Positions 45,049-57,200 of a stretch of DNA of 64,000 nt are shown piece by piece. Below the pieces are notes generated by a model. It saw only the letters and a program-made list of their open reading frames with translations. It did no database searches and was not told the DNA's origin. Each line of letters starts with the position of its first letter. The stretch's first letter is position 1. A program made the position numbers and the translations under genes. Source of the DNA: Trichoplusia ni (lineage: Eukaryota; Arthropoda; Insecta; Lepidoptera; Noctuidae); contig NC_039493.1 in NCBI RefSeq assembly GCF_003590095.1, positions 8,246,001 to 8,310,000 on the forward strand. The letters are read 5' to 3'.

Positions 45049-46368
45049 TTATGCGTTTGTTTGTATCCAACTTGTATAGCGAGAAATACGAGTGTTAACC
45101 CCAGGATACATGGAGTTGACACAGCCGTAGCCCCACGAGCTGAGCCCTACTAAAACGCCGTTGTGGTACAGCGGGCCACCTTCGTCTCCCTGGCAGTAGC
45201 CGCTAACACCGTATGGCCAACCAGAGCACAACATGTTGCCGGTGACATTATTTCCTACGGCAGCGTAGCGGGCAGCACAATTACTTTGGTTGATAATCCA
45301 CATCTGCACATGTCGAAGCTGCTCAGACGGAGAGGATCCAACCTGAAAAAAAAGAAATTGTACCTGAACACTAAAGTCTTCGAAAATAAAACACGATATC
45401 GCTTTTTTTGCATAGTAAATCGTGCTAATACTGAAAATTTCAAGTAGAAAATAATTATTTTTTCATTTCAATTCGAAGTGTTTTCAAAAATGGTTAAAAT
45501 CTTGGTTGAAAAGTAGATACTTTAAATAGAGATTGATACTTATAAATGTACTATGATAGTACTTACGGAAGCTCTTCCCCATCCAACAGACCAGACAACC
45601 TGATTATCGGCAAGTTGATAGTTACTACCAGCAATGGACGCGGGCCGGATGACGTTATTGAAGGCAATAAGACCATTGGTACGCAAAATCGCTATATCAT
45701 TGTCCAGAGAGCGGAGGCTGAAGTTCGGGTAACTGGTTATAGTACCCAAAGTGTAAACGGAGCCGCCACTATTGGCCCAGTTGGAGCCAACTCTAACACG
45801 CCATTTATAAGCCGCATCAGCGCTAAGAAACAAAAAACAAATAGATGTCACTTAAGCTCCAGAAAAAATAATACAATTAATGTCCTTAAAAGGTTGAACT
45901 AAGCACTTTTTTAGCATGCCTTAATATTTCGTAGTTTATGATCGAGAATTTTGATCGGGTACTATCCCGCAGTATTAAAATATTCCAATTAAAAAACTCA
46001 ATCATAAAATTACCAAGAAGCGCAGTTTCCTAAATATCAAATTAATATAATTGTTTACGTACTACACGCAGTGAGCAGCTGTTAAAATAGACCTGGTAGT
46101 CAAAACAGAGCCTACACACGCTTGTTTATAGTTGGTGGCACTGGGTGAGTACAGTAGGGACGCGATGCTTGGATATTGGCTAAATACTGCCACTGATCCT
46201 CCTACGATGGCAGATCGTTCTTTATTGCTGGCTGTAACAAAACGTCTTTTTAGTTACCTACTATTAAAAAAAAAACATTATACAGACTTATAAAAAAAAA
46301 TTATGTAATGGCTTACCTGCATCAGCCAACAAAAGGCCGAAGCCCAGGAAAATTATGAGTACACGCAT
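45049..46368 (-). CDS. SPH-C, secreted serine-protease homologue (inactive trypsin-like)
   Basis: Exons are 46368-46317, 46231-46063, 45822-45567 and 45342-45049, all with GT-AG borders; 256 aa. The signal peptide is MRVLIIFLGFGLLLADA. The fold is trypsin-like and H71 (TAAHC) and D116 (LDNDIAI) are kept, but the catalytic Ser is Glu (E213, QGDEGGP) and the S1-pocket Asp is Gly (G207). The start of the protease domain is IVGG, preceded by QRSA, so trypsin cleavage would not fall directly before Ile. Hydrolysis is not expected; a binding, regulatory or decoy role is possible. It is the only SPH copy with exon 1 and a promoter. No stop or frameshift was seen, which suggests selection has kept it open. 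Confidence 0.9.
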
Positions 46369-46414
46369 TGTCTCTCTTCAACTCCCAATGCTTACACTTC
46401 TAGATCACTTGAAC

Positions 46415-46422
46415 TATTTATA
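46415..46422 (-). promoter_or_regulatory. SPH-C TATA box
   Basis: TATAAATA on the minus strand about 50 nt upstream of the ATG, matching the spacing in TRY1. Confidence 0.6.
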
Positions 46423-46906
46423 CAGAGTGTACTGATTCATAGCCTAACCACTTTAATTGTATCTATGATGGCTGATAACTTCAACTGCAGTTCCATTTGA
46501 TCACGTGTTTAAATTATTTTATTGACGTTCTTAAAGTGACAACAAGGTGAACATCGCATATTTTGATATTCATTTTTTTTTCTCTACAGTTATTTGATTG
46601 TTGGTAGGTAAACGTACAAAATGCTTCCTGATTGGAACGCGAACTTAAATGTATCAGGTTCAGGTCTGACAGCGCAAACACATTTTTTTTTGTTAAGCAT
46701 GCTTTACTTGTCTATCAAAGATTTTGAAATTTTCATTCAACAAAAAACATGAATACAAGTTATTCTGAACACTTCAGCTTTGCACTTACTTATTTATTTA
46801 TTTATTAAACAGGTACATGATAAAAAACATTAAATCTGATGCAATGTCCAACAAAACTATCGACATAGTTTGTATGTTGGATCTCGTTAAACATTTCTTA
46901 TATTAA

Positions 46907-46934
46907 GATATAAGAACTTATAAGTTCTTATATC
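46907..46934. repeat. Perfect 28-nt palindrome
   Basis: The half-site GATATAAGAACTTA is followed directly by its exact reverse complement. No adjacent element was recognised. Confidence 0.8.
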
Positions 46935-47659
46935 ATTTGTAAAATTCCAAACGCGATTGATTTCTGAAAACCATGTTTCTTAAAATATACGTAAACACTT
47001 CAAGACCTACCACCTTACTCGGAACCATGACTCATGCGATTACTAAATTTAAATTTATATCAGTTATATGTAAACAAAATATTTTCCTTACACTTATTGT
47101 TATTGTTGCAGGTACTTGCATTGATTTCCTGATAAAGGCAGATATTTCAAATTCACATTTAGGTATGTAAGTACGTTTTTTATTAATTATTACGTTGTGA
47201 GACTATATCCAACTCAATTTTTACTAAATTGGAGATTGTCTCTCTTTATATTTTTTTACGTTTTAATTCTAATTACGACTAGTCAAGAAGTACATTAGGT
47301 ATGCGCAACTATATCCATTTTATGCTAGAAAGCAATGCCCGTTATTCTACTTAGAGCGATGTATGATCGATAAAAATGTACCCAATAAAAAAACTGCTAT
47401 GGCTTCCCAAGCAAATCCTTTTCTATAAAAAGTTTTTTTAAGAGCTTGCTCTGTGTTTTAAGAATAGAAATAGTTGTCGATTTTAATGAAATGAGCCAGA
47501 ACCCGGTAGTGATGTTTTATTACAGGCCACACGGCCAACTGCCATCCCCAGCATCGGATCGGATCCATATCAGCAAAATAGTTCATACTGTATCACATTT
47601 TGTTTTTAAAACGGCTCTTTTACTCTTGTGGTATTCAATCGAAAACCTTAAACAAGAAA

Positions 47660-47765
47660 CCCAGACTCAGGACAATCATTCGTCGATGACAGTAATCTCT
47701 GTCCTACGGCGCTATCGAACCCGCAACACGTTCGCAGTGCTTCTCGCACAGTGGTACTAAATTTC
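47660..47765 (-). mobile_element. Degraded SINE copy
   Basis: The minus-strand reading has a B-box-like GCGGGTTCGATAGCGCC and then an 'acgaatgattgtcctgagt' body, matching the other SINEs. Confidence 0.5.
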
Positions 47766-48984
47766 AGGTAATTCGGAAACTGTGAAGTGCTATCATTAAA
47801 CTATAAAACATTTTGAAATCAAATTACGAATCAATCGGAAGCAGATAAAAAGCTTAACGTCAGGCCTACTTTATATTATACTTTATATTGTATTATCAAT
47901 TATTACGATACGACCTACAAAAATAAAACTAGTTTTTAAAAGCATTGGTAAAAACTCTTTAGTGTCCGAAACTTGTGTTTTTTACTATTTTTTTGTGCCA
48001 TAGCTTAAATGCAATCTTTTTTACATCAAACTAATACCTACTGAGATGACGTGGAAGCATTTCAAAGTGACACTAAGTTTTTTTTAAAACAACAACAAGA
48101 TAAATAAATCTTTCAATCTTTGAAACACTAGTTCACATAAATACTTAGACCTTTGTTTAGTCCTAGCTACCGCATTAGGTTAAGTAACCTGTAATGGTAG
48201 ATTAGTGGGATAATTAAATAAATAAATAAAAAAATAAACAATAAAAGTCCATAGTTTGTCAGACAATATATACAAACTACTAACTTTTAAAGTAACATGG
48301 CATGTTCGTATTTTATTCAGCTAAGGGGATTTTTGATAAAGCTTCAAAGGATTGTCGTTTCGGACGTGTTGCACTGTCCGTTGTTGCAAGCAGTCAGTTT
48401 AAAAGTAAGTGCACATTTGCGTTAATATATAAAAACTGCCCAAGTGCGAGTCTTAACTAACTGTAATTTCTTACTGCGTTTTTTTTTGAACAGAATACAA
48501 AGAGAAATGAAGCTCGATAGCTTAAGCTCAAAAACGACTTTGACAGAGGGACAGACAACGAGAGAGTGAAAGTGATCATATTAGGATTCCGTTGATGATT
48601 GATGATCTCATTGAGTCTCAGGGACATAGTATACTATAAAGTATACTATCACAAAAAATTACGTTTCAATAACAATTATCTACCTAAACTAGCAATCACC
48701 TTTTTAACATTTATCTATAACTATAATCAAAGATAACTTTAACCGGAAACACCGTTTTATAAGAACAGATTAATAGTTGATTAAGGAAAATAAAACAGTG
48801 CTAACTCATAAATCTTATCTTTATTTGTTTTTCTTTTTTGTTTTATGTCTTGTTGTTTCCAATTCGTGTAGTGTAGGATAATCTAAGCATCGAACAAATT
48901 AGCAAATGACTCATAAAAAGGAGCTCACGCAAAACAATACCACGATTGTAAATTTGTATGTGTACACACGTAATGTGTGTTTTT

Positions 48985-49200
48985 TTTTGTTTTTTTTTTT
49001 TCTAGGCCACGGTGTCCTTCCCCTGGGTATTGACCTCCCTGAATCCTTCCACTACTCCTAATGCCAGGACACCCCGAACCCGATGACATGCATCTATATC
49101 CCGGCTGCCAAGATGGCGCCGCCAAACGTCTGGATTCATTGTATCACTGTATGCGGTCACTGTCCATATGGCTGGTGTGATTTAAACTGATAGCCTTTTA
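48985..49200 (-). mobile_element. RTE-like LINE 3' fragment
   Basis: A T-run followed by 'ctaggccacggtgtcc' and 'gaatccttccactactcc', a degraded version of the 3' end seen at 34019 and 52068. Confidence 0.5.
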
Positions 49201-50298
49201 TCTCTTGGAAATCTGTTAATCTTTTCAACAACAATCTTTTTCCCGCTTCGATACAAACATAGATAAGTAAATAGTTGAGTATCGTATCGTATTGATGTAC
49301 AAACAAAGATTAAAAGACAAAAAAAAACTTATTAACGTTAATCATAGCTTAAGCATATGCCACGTTGACAATCGTACCATAAGGATATAATTAAATAACA
49401 CTAATTGCACCGGAAAATAATTTTTCACATATATATTCTCAGGTCTACCAAATAAGCACAAAAAACATAAGTCGGTCAAGCCGTTGCAGACGATAACAAA
49501 CGCTGTGTCACTATATTTATTATACCTGTGCTAGGGGCACGAGAGTGTCATGCTAAAACAATCCTATCGTAGCTTAGATATTATTATTACCTAACCCTAC
49601 GATTTTGCCACTCACTCATCATATATTTTTTTAAGATTTTGTCTGAAATCTTAGTATCTTTTACTGGGGTCTCCGTTTTGTGAAGAGTTTATGGGACTAA
49701 TCACGTATCGTTACGTATACTTGTATGAAGTAGACGGTCTTATCTTGGGATCATTTTAAATGTTACCCTTTTTATTGTTAACCAAATTAATTGTCTGTGT
49801 AACCCTAAAGATCCCATGGGTGCTCATAGAAGTGGATGCCTCAAAACTGCTATATAAACTGCATATAACAGATTTAAAGATACCTGAATTTATGTTATTT
49901 TTATAATACTAACATTATTTGTTCTTCCAGACTTTTTATAAAAAGGCAAGTAAAAAGGTACAAAATACTAATTCCTTCCGTTTAGAATGACCTATCTGGT
50001 ATTTGACAGTCTAATGCCCTTTGGCACAGTGTTGTAACACTTTATCATTTTTTTCTTAATAATACAATAATTTAAGTCAAGCTTGTCGAGAAGTGCTTTT
50101 ATAGTGTGGTGTGTTGTGCATATCATGCAGCATTGTGTGTACGCAATATAAATGTTTTCCTTTTTTAAATTCCATGGACAACTATTTTGACATAAAATTC
50201 ATTAACTTCCTTTGCCATAAACATATTCTACAAAAAAGTCAATTTCATCTTAAATCATATTTTTATTGGTTGTTTTAAATAACAGTTTCTTAAAACAC

Positions 50299-51861
50299 TT
50301 AAGCATTGCTCTGAATCCAAGATGCGTATCTAGAAACGCGAGCGTTAACACCTGGGTAGAAAGCAAGAGCGCATGATTGACCCCATGAGCAGACACCAAC
50401 AACGACACCGTTGTGGTAGAGAGGACCGCCGGAGTCTCCCTGGCACTGGTCGCGACCGCCTTGGTCGAGCCAGCCGGAGCACAACATGTTGTCAGTGACG
50501 GTCCTGCCAAGAGTTTGGTAGCGAGTTCTGCAAGTAGCTTGGTTAACGGTCCAGATTTGCACGTGACGGAGCTGTTCAGAGAGAGATCCACCAGGCTGGA
50601 AATAAAAATATTCGTCATTAGTGAAAACTTCATAATGTGATGAAGATTATTAGTACAGTTCCTATAAAATCAGCAATTGAAGAATAAAATACTTACAGAA
50701 GTGGTTCCCCATCCAGTAGCCCAGACGACCTGGTTGTCACCAAGGTTGTAGTTGGAGCCGGCGATGGAAGCAGAAGCGACGTTGTTGTTGAAGGAGAATG
50801 TGGAAGAAACGCGAATGATGGCAACGTCATTGTCGAGTGTCCATCCGCTGTAGTTGGGGTGGTTGATGATCTGCTGAGTGGCGTGAACTGAACCACCGCT
50901 GTTGGCGTTGGTGGAACCTACACGAACTTGCCACCTGGCAGGAGCGTCACCGCTGCAATAAAAAAGTCAATATAAATTTAAAGTCTGACATTAACTCGTT
51001 GCTTTGTAATTCGTCATACACATCATCTAAAACATCTGCAAAGTGTTGACTGATAAAGTTATATAAAAGTACCAATAAGACTTGCGGCAGAATAAGAACT
51101 TACACGGTGCAGTGGGCAGCAGTAAGGATGCTTCGGTTGTTAAGGATGGTGCCTCCGCAGGACTGCCTGTGGCCAGTTGTACCCCAAGAGAAGAGGAGGG
51201 AAGCCATAGATGGGTACTGGCCGATAGTGGTGACAGAGCCCCCCACAATCCTCTGGGGATTTTTGGGGACGGCTGGGAATATAAAAGTAAGATATAGTTT
51301 TCATGATGCATAGCACTGATACACCAAAAAATATAATTGCTACGCGGGAATTATAAATAGAGCATAATATCATACATTTATTTTTTATCATCTAAGCAAA
51401 AAGGTCAAACAAAAGTCTAATCATCGGACTTTAATAAAGATACGGAGGGCAAGTAGGAGAGACTTTCAAATAAACCCAAATTTGGTTTCAAAGAAACGAT
51501 GTTGTGTGTGATGTGGGAGTAAATCAATACATTCATTAAGATATAAAAGGACCTCAAAGATGTAAATATCATGATGTATCGAATTTCTTTTTTTTACAAA
51601 TAATATTAAATAACTACTGCTTTGAAAACGGTCCTAAAAGCATTTAGCCTTTCTTGTATTTTGCTACTGAACATTCTTTACAAATAAAAAATGTAGTACT
51701 ACTACTACCTATTAGGTACTTGATTGTTCTTGTTGGAGTCTTATAGGAGAGTCTATGAGACTAGCACACACACGTACATTATTATTATTAACAATAAATA
51801 TTGAATTACACATACCTGCCACAGCCGCTAAGCAGAGAGCCAACAGAGCAATAACACGCAT
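50299..51861 (-). CDS. TRY10, secreted midgut-type trypsin (4 exons)
   Basis: Exons are 51861-51816, 51272-51104, 50952-50697 and 50595-50299, with GT-AG borders; 255 aa. The signal is MRVIALLALCLAAVA, the propeptide VPKNPQR, then IVGG. H69 (TAAHC), D114 (LDNDVAII), S212 (GDSGGP) and D206 are present; the pocket wall reads VCSWGQSC. The N-terminal half is closest to TRY1 (NPQRIVGGSVTTIGQYPSM), and it differs from the TRY3 group in exon 3 (SVHATQQ, NYSGWT). It lies outside the A-C duplications. All splice sites and the frame are intact, so an active digestive trypsin is expected. Confidence 0.94.
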
Positions 51862-51905
51862 TTTACTAATCACTGACAATAGTGTAGTTCTTACATTATA
51901 ATTCG

Positions 51906-52034
51906 CTTATATATGCTCTATAATCTAATGTAAGTAGATAATAATGTAGATGATTGGATATTAAATGAATATATCTTTTACTTTTAGATAGACTTAAAGA
52001 TAATTCAAATGCAAAGAGATAGCTAATCTGATAA
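51906..52034 (-). promoter_or_regulatory. TRY10 TATA box and GATA-type motifs
   Basis: TATATAAG lies at 51913-51906, about 50 nt upstream of the ATG. GATA cores follow upstream near 51937, 51987, 51999, 52018 and 52030. Confidence 0.55.
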
Positions 52035-52067
52035 AACGAATTAAGAAGACAGACGTCGTCTAGTATT

Positions 52068-52262
52068 CAATACCTAGCCCACAGTGTCCCACTGCTGGGC
52101 AAAGGCCTCCCCAAATCCTTCCACGATTCTCTGTTCTAGGCGTCATGGAACCAGTCCGCGCAATAAGCGTTAAGGTCCATCCACTGGCTCGCAAAGTGCG
52201 GTGACTTTGGCCCAGTGATCACTGCCCAAGCGGATGATGTGTTCCCGGCTCATGACCTCTAA
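52068..52262 (-). mobile_element. RTE LINE 3'-end fragment
   Basis: 'ctagcccacagtgtcccact', 'gctgggcaaaggcctcccc' and 'ccttccacgattctctg' match the RTE C-terminal end at 34019-34240. The frame is interrupted by deletions. Confidence 0.7.
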
Positions 52263-54080
52263 ATAATAAGTTAGTCGGAGCTAAAGCGAGTGGCCCGCTA
52301 CCCGCCCTAACACAATGCAAAGAAAACACTTTGTTTACGACAGTACTTCGCCAGCGCTCGTTAGATACATTAGGTTATTACATTACCATGTACAATCGAA
52401 AACAACATAGAATATTGAAGAAAACTTGTTCGCGTTTCAATATTTTTTATTACGTAACAAACAATGTTTTGCTGGAAATGAAAAATAGGCTACACAAAGT
52501 TTGGTGCGGGCGTACAGAATTGGCCGTAGTAACAGTTAGTGGGAGGCCAATTTTACGGAGTATTCGAGACCAATAAATAATTGCAGACGTCAATAAATCT
52601 AAGTTCGGAAAAGCGGTGCAACTAAACTATTAGTTAGTGTTATCGAGAATTAGTTGGGTACGTGCGCCTTCTCTAAGTGAATCAAATTTGAGTGGGGAAG
52701 TCTCGGCCAATCGGCGGCCGGTTAAATGACTGATATTAATCAAAACTGCAGCGAATGAAGTTTCCAGTTTCACCGAATTGGATATATGTGCGATTCGTTC
52801 TCATGGTTGGTTACGAATGACGTATTAGTATGAGAGTTTAATGACTTGAGCCTTACAATTAACGTTGAATTTTCGCTTAGAATAATATTGAATAAATAAG
52901 AAACATTTTCGACAAATTTCCTTTGACATATGGCGGAGAAGTTCTAGCATGTTATGTACGTAAAAAAATACAAAAAAATAAACTGTTTAATAACAACTCT
53001 GTATTTAAGCATTAAATCTTTAAAACCGTAAAGCATATAGCTTTAATTCCAGCCACAAAACCATTTTTACCAAAAAATACAAAGCCACGAGGCAAAAGTA
53101 AAAATTGCACCGTCTAAAATAAAAACAAAAGTGAGATAATTATACAAATTCTGCGTCGTCTGCGGAAATGAAACGCTTAGCGAAAATAGTTTCTTTGAAC
53201 ACGGACCTGAATAAGTCGTCATAATTAATTTAGTTCATTTTAAATGCAATGGTTATCATTTTTGTGCAACTTTTCTCTCAGCCCGGTAGTTTAAATTATT
53301 TAACGTTTTATAAAAATATTAGATTTAAATTTGAATGTTTTATTTTAGGCACTCATAGTCTAAAAAGTCACAAAACGTTAATCATTAAAAGTATTAAACA
53401 ATTTACCTGAATTATTAAAAAAAAACCAACACACGTCATTAATGTCGATGAGATGAAAAATATTAATAATTGAACTATCATAATCAACGAAACGACACAC
53501 ATAGACAAGCTGCGTATAATCAACACACGCACACATCTGCAACCGGAGGGGTTGCGTCGTGACGTCACGGGGAAACGAGACAGAATATATAAGCTTATAT
53601 TAACCTGAGCGAGAGGGAATATAGGCCAAGAACCGACCTACCTTCTGCTGGTGATACAGTGGCGAGCAACCCATAGCAGCTAGGGAGCTTGTAATAAGGT
53701 CGCTCGCAAACGGTGTACAGCCTTCAAATTATGCTATTCACAATTTTTTATACAGTGATGACGTCAATTGACAACATTTGTATGAAAACTACACGCATAT
53801 AACTAGGTTACCCCAATATAAAAAAGGGAAATTCCTGTGTATTTTCCAATTCAATCAATGCGGGCCTATTGAAGCTATCAATATAACAAACAAAGCCTTT
53901 GAACGCTACATGCGTTTCCCTGAAATCTAAACTCAATTTAAATATTCCATTCCATCGCTCGAAAAAAAATATTTAATTTTTTCACTTTGTCAATTTTATT
54001 CATGAAGTTTTAAAGGAAAAGCAACGCTTTTAACAAAATTGTTGTTCACATTTAAATAGCTGTGAACTTTTTATTCACAA
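52263..54080. other. Unannotated flank upstream of TRY10
   Basis: No ORF with a recognisable product. A CRE-like 'gtgacgtcac' near 53560 precedes 'tatataag' at 53587, but no transcript can be argued from this alone. Confidence 0.35.
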
Positions 54081-54081
54081 T

Positions 54082-54240
54082 TCTTGTCAAGACAAACACC
54101 ATCTCAGTCTGCCCGTGACCATGATACCTGCAAAGGTATCGAAACGTCGCTAACTAAAATCAAAAATTGAACGGCGATAAAATCCGTAAAAGTAGTTTCA
54201 TTTCAATGTCTAACATTCGCGTAAACTTAAGAAACCACTA
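54082..54240 (+). mobile_element. Penelope-like element end fragment
   Basis: It matches 1418-1565 and 12010-12162 and continues into 'attcgcgtaaacttaagaaa', the reverse complement of the sequence left of the Penelope ORF at 11336. Confidence 0.6.
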
Positions 54241-57200
54241 TCACAATTATAGGTTAAATCACAACCGTCTCTTTTGTAAATCCAATTACAATAGAGCCGA
54301 ATGTGTTACCTCCTTTGTATTTTCATAAATGTACAAATATATTCTAACCATTTCGAATTTCCTAAAATAAACTTGACCTCTGAATATCATATAAAAAGTT
54401 TTATCAAATAAAAAGTTAAAACATTTGAGTCAAGGCTGCAAATAATATTATAACAAGGCACATAAATAAATTAATGTTGTTAATTCTTTTATGAGTTTTA
54501 TAAACTGTTATGTTCGAGCTTACATTATTGGGTGAGTGTACCTCCACAAGTGTATGTTAGATCGAAGATGAATTAAAAATTCGAGTCGCTCGATGATCAT
54601 AGCGCTGTGTAGTGCCACTTCAGTAAACAAAGAGCAAGTAACAACAGATGACGTCTTCCGTTCTAAGCAATTTAACACGACGGTTCATGTCATTTAACAA
54701 GTGGATACAAAATCACTCAGTCAGCTGTGTAGCCGGGGTATTGTTCAGTGCAGCAATTATTTTTGAAGACAACAATTATAAACGGAACCAATTTTACTTC
54801 AACTTGATTTTTACCTCCAAAACCTTATCGAAACAGATAAAATCATTTACAAGGACCAAGTTTCTTACTACTCACCTTTGCCTAAAACAGTACCATTAAT
54901 GTGTACTGATATCTGGTCTAAGTTACTAGGAACAAACATGCTACACAAGTGTTAATATTTTTGAAGCTGGTCACGTATGAAACACACGGCTTCATAGTAT
55001 ATTCAAAGCACGTATGCCGTATAGATGGGAAAAACTGCCGCTGAAATAGGCTGAAAGTTCTAGCCTAGACATGTTTGTTGTATGCAAAGAATATGTGGAT
55101 TTAGCTCATCTAACATTAAGTTAATTTTACATGAAGGTTTAGGCAAATTAGTGATGATGAAATACTGATAAGCAATTTTTCTACAGTGATAAAGAAAATA
55201 CAAAAACGTTCTGTATGGCCTTGTGGTCGCCCTAAAAATCTCTGTACTTTTCCTCCAAAACGGCAATTAGCATTTCTAAGTAGACGTTTTGCACGTACGT
55301 GCGCTTAATATGCTTTGTTATAGTCTCCTTCAGCGTGTATGCTAGCGTCCCAAGAGACTCGCCTGTCCAAACCAACGCTGTTTCCCAGAACACGTCAAGG
55401 TTACACCTACAATTTTAGAACGCCACTTATTATTCAGAGGTTTAGTTAGCGTGTTAGTACTAACTAAAACATTTATTTATTTATTCAAACCAGTTAGCAT
55501 TCCGTTATTCCAGGTGTCCCATTGGTCTAAAGTTTATTACGTTTTAATTCCCAAGACGAGCGCATTTGACGGAGTCGTGTCAAGATAATGGAGGATCGCC
55601 CTCTGTGACATGAAACTTGATATCTTTATTGACGTTATGTGTATGTGAAATGTCCGGGGACTAGGGTGAAATGGAATATCAATGTTGTTGTATTATTAAG
55701 TTATGTGTATAGCCTGCGGCTTAATGTCATGCAAATCGATCGACCTGCAAATTTTAAGCCCCGACTGCGGCGGTCATGCGTGAGATGACCGCAATTTGAT
55801 GAAAATAAAATTCCATATCGAGTGGGTGAGAGCTTTGAAAAGGTACTTACGCTGAGGGTCCCCTAAGGTACTTTGTGATAACTGCCATCTGACCACATAA
55901 TGTAGTACTTGAATTGATATATATAGTTGATACTGGGGCTGTTATACCAAAGGTCTGCATCAAAAATACTAATATAATTATGACAGTAAATATGACAAAC
56001 AAAGTCTCATAGACACGTTTTGAAGATTGTTATCTTCATCTTTTTAAACTATTTACTTACAAAAACTAAGTTCAAATTTCCATAGCCACGCATAGGTGAC
56101 GACGATAATAAAAAGAAAATTATCTGTCCATTATACGGAAACCTGATTACTTTAGCTACCAACTCCATGGAAGTAACCATGCGTTACTGCGAAGTTATGT
56201 TACTATATCAAAGGGACAGAAATACAACTACAAATTATAGAAAGATTATGTTCTATCTTCAAGTAATTATGATGCAGTAGTAGACTTGTATAAGCGTGAT
56301 AGCACGGCGTGGAGTGGTGAAAATTCTCTCTTCTTAAATTCTCTCCGGCATTCTCTACTCTAACAATATGCAATAATTCTCTTGCATAGCACAGTAACTT
56401 GTGTGACTACTGCGCAAAAATGATATACTCGTACTTAAAAAACAATTTTTTCTCAGTCATCGTATTAAGAACCCCTAATTAAGTAAGATTGAATTGGAAA
56501 ACGTAAATTTTGTCAAACGTTTAATAAACGATTTTGTAACATTATCTAAAATACTGCGTGTTGGTGTAGATCATATTTGAAGAGCTTATCCTTACAAACA
56601 AATAATTACATGCAATATAATTTTTCAAAATGATTGTCCGCAAAACAGAATACAGAAAAATTGTTCAGAGTGCAGATCTGTGTAGGTTTTGCGACGTGTT
56701 TGTTAGTTTTTGTTTTACTGTTCTCATTATATGTTGGCTCTGGATCTCACCACGCGAATAAAGCAACGAGGTCACCGCCTGATTTCATCTTTTTGTGACA
56801 TTCCCTCTTTTCTATAAAGATAATTTTGATGTGGGAGTAAAATTATGTCTAATGATTACGATCGCAATCATCATTAGAACAAATTCTGTTTAGGTTAATC
56901 CAGGCGATATCCATATGAACATAATTCGTTTTTATCTTTTAAATTATTTGAATACTTTTATACTCTTAGTTAATGGAAGTTACTCTTGATTAAATATATC
57001 ATCAATATTTTTGGCCAATCTGTTATTATGTTTCGTCAGCAAAAAACAAAAGCGAAAATCAGAAAATTACACAAAAGGACGACCTGAAGGAAAAGCTTGT
57101 AGTATACACGCAATAAAATCTCTGTGATCAATATGTGAGTGAGGATCCCACATACACGTACCGTCGCGTATACATGTAGATCACGTATAAATACTAACAA

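Larger units (their letters stand above)
37541..46257. repeat. Tandem segmental duplication, copy C
   Basis: It carries TRY8, TRY9 and the distal part of SPH-C. The right limit is in SPH-C intron 1, where sequence leaves the A/B version after 'tttttagttacct'. It is shorter than B because TRY9 exon 1 and the RTE insertion are absent. Confidence 0.8.
46423..50290. other. Spacer between SPH-C and TRY10
   Basis: No host gene seen. It holds a 28-nt perfect palindrome (46907-46934), a reverse SINE copy near 47660-47765 and an RTE-like 3' fragment at 48985-49200. The rest is AT-rich and unannotated. Confidence 0.45.

Noticed and set aside
46795..46935. Short tandem tattta runs and a palindrome as a possible origin or CRISPR-like array
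   Set aside because: No regular repeat-spacer structure; simple AT-rich repeats are common in this DNA and the context is animal nuclear.
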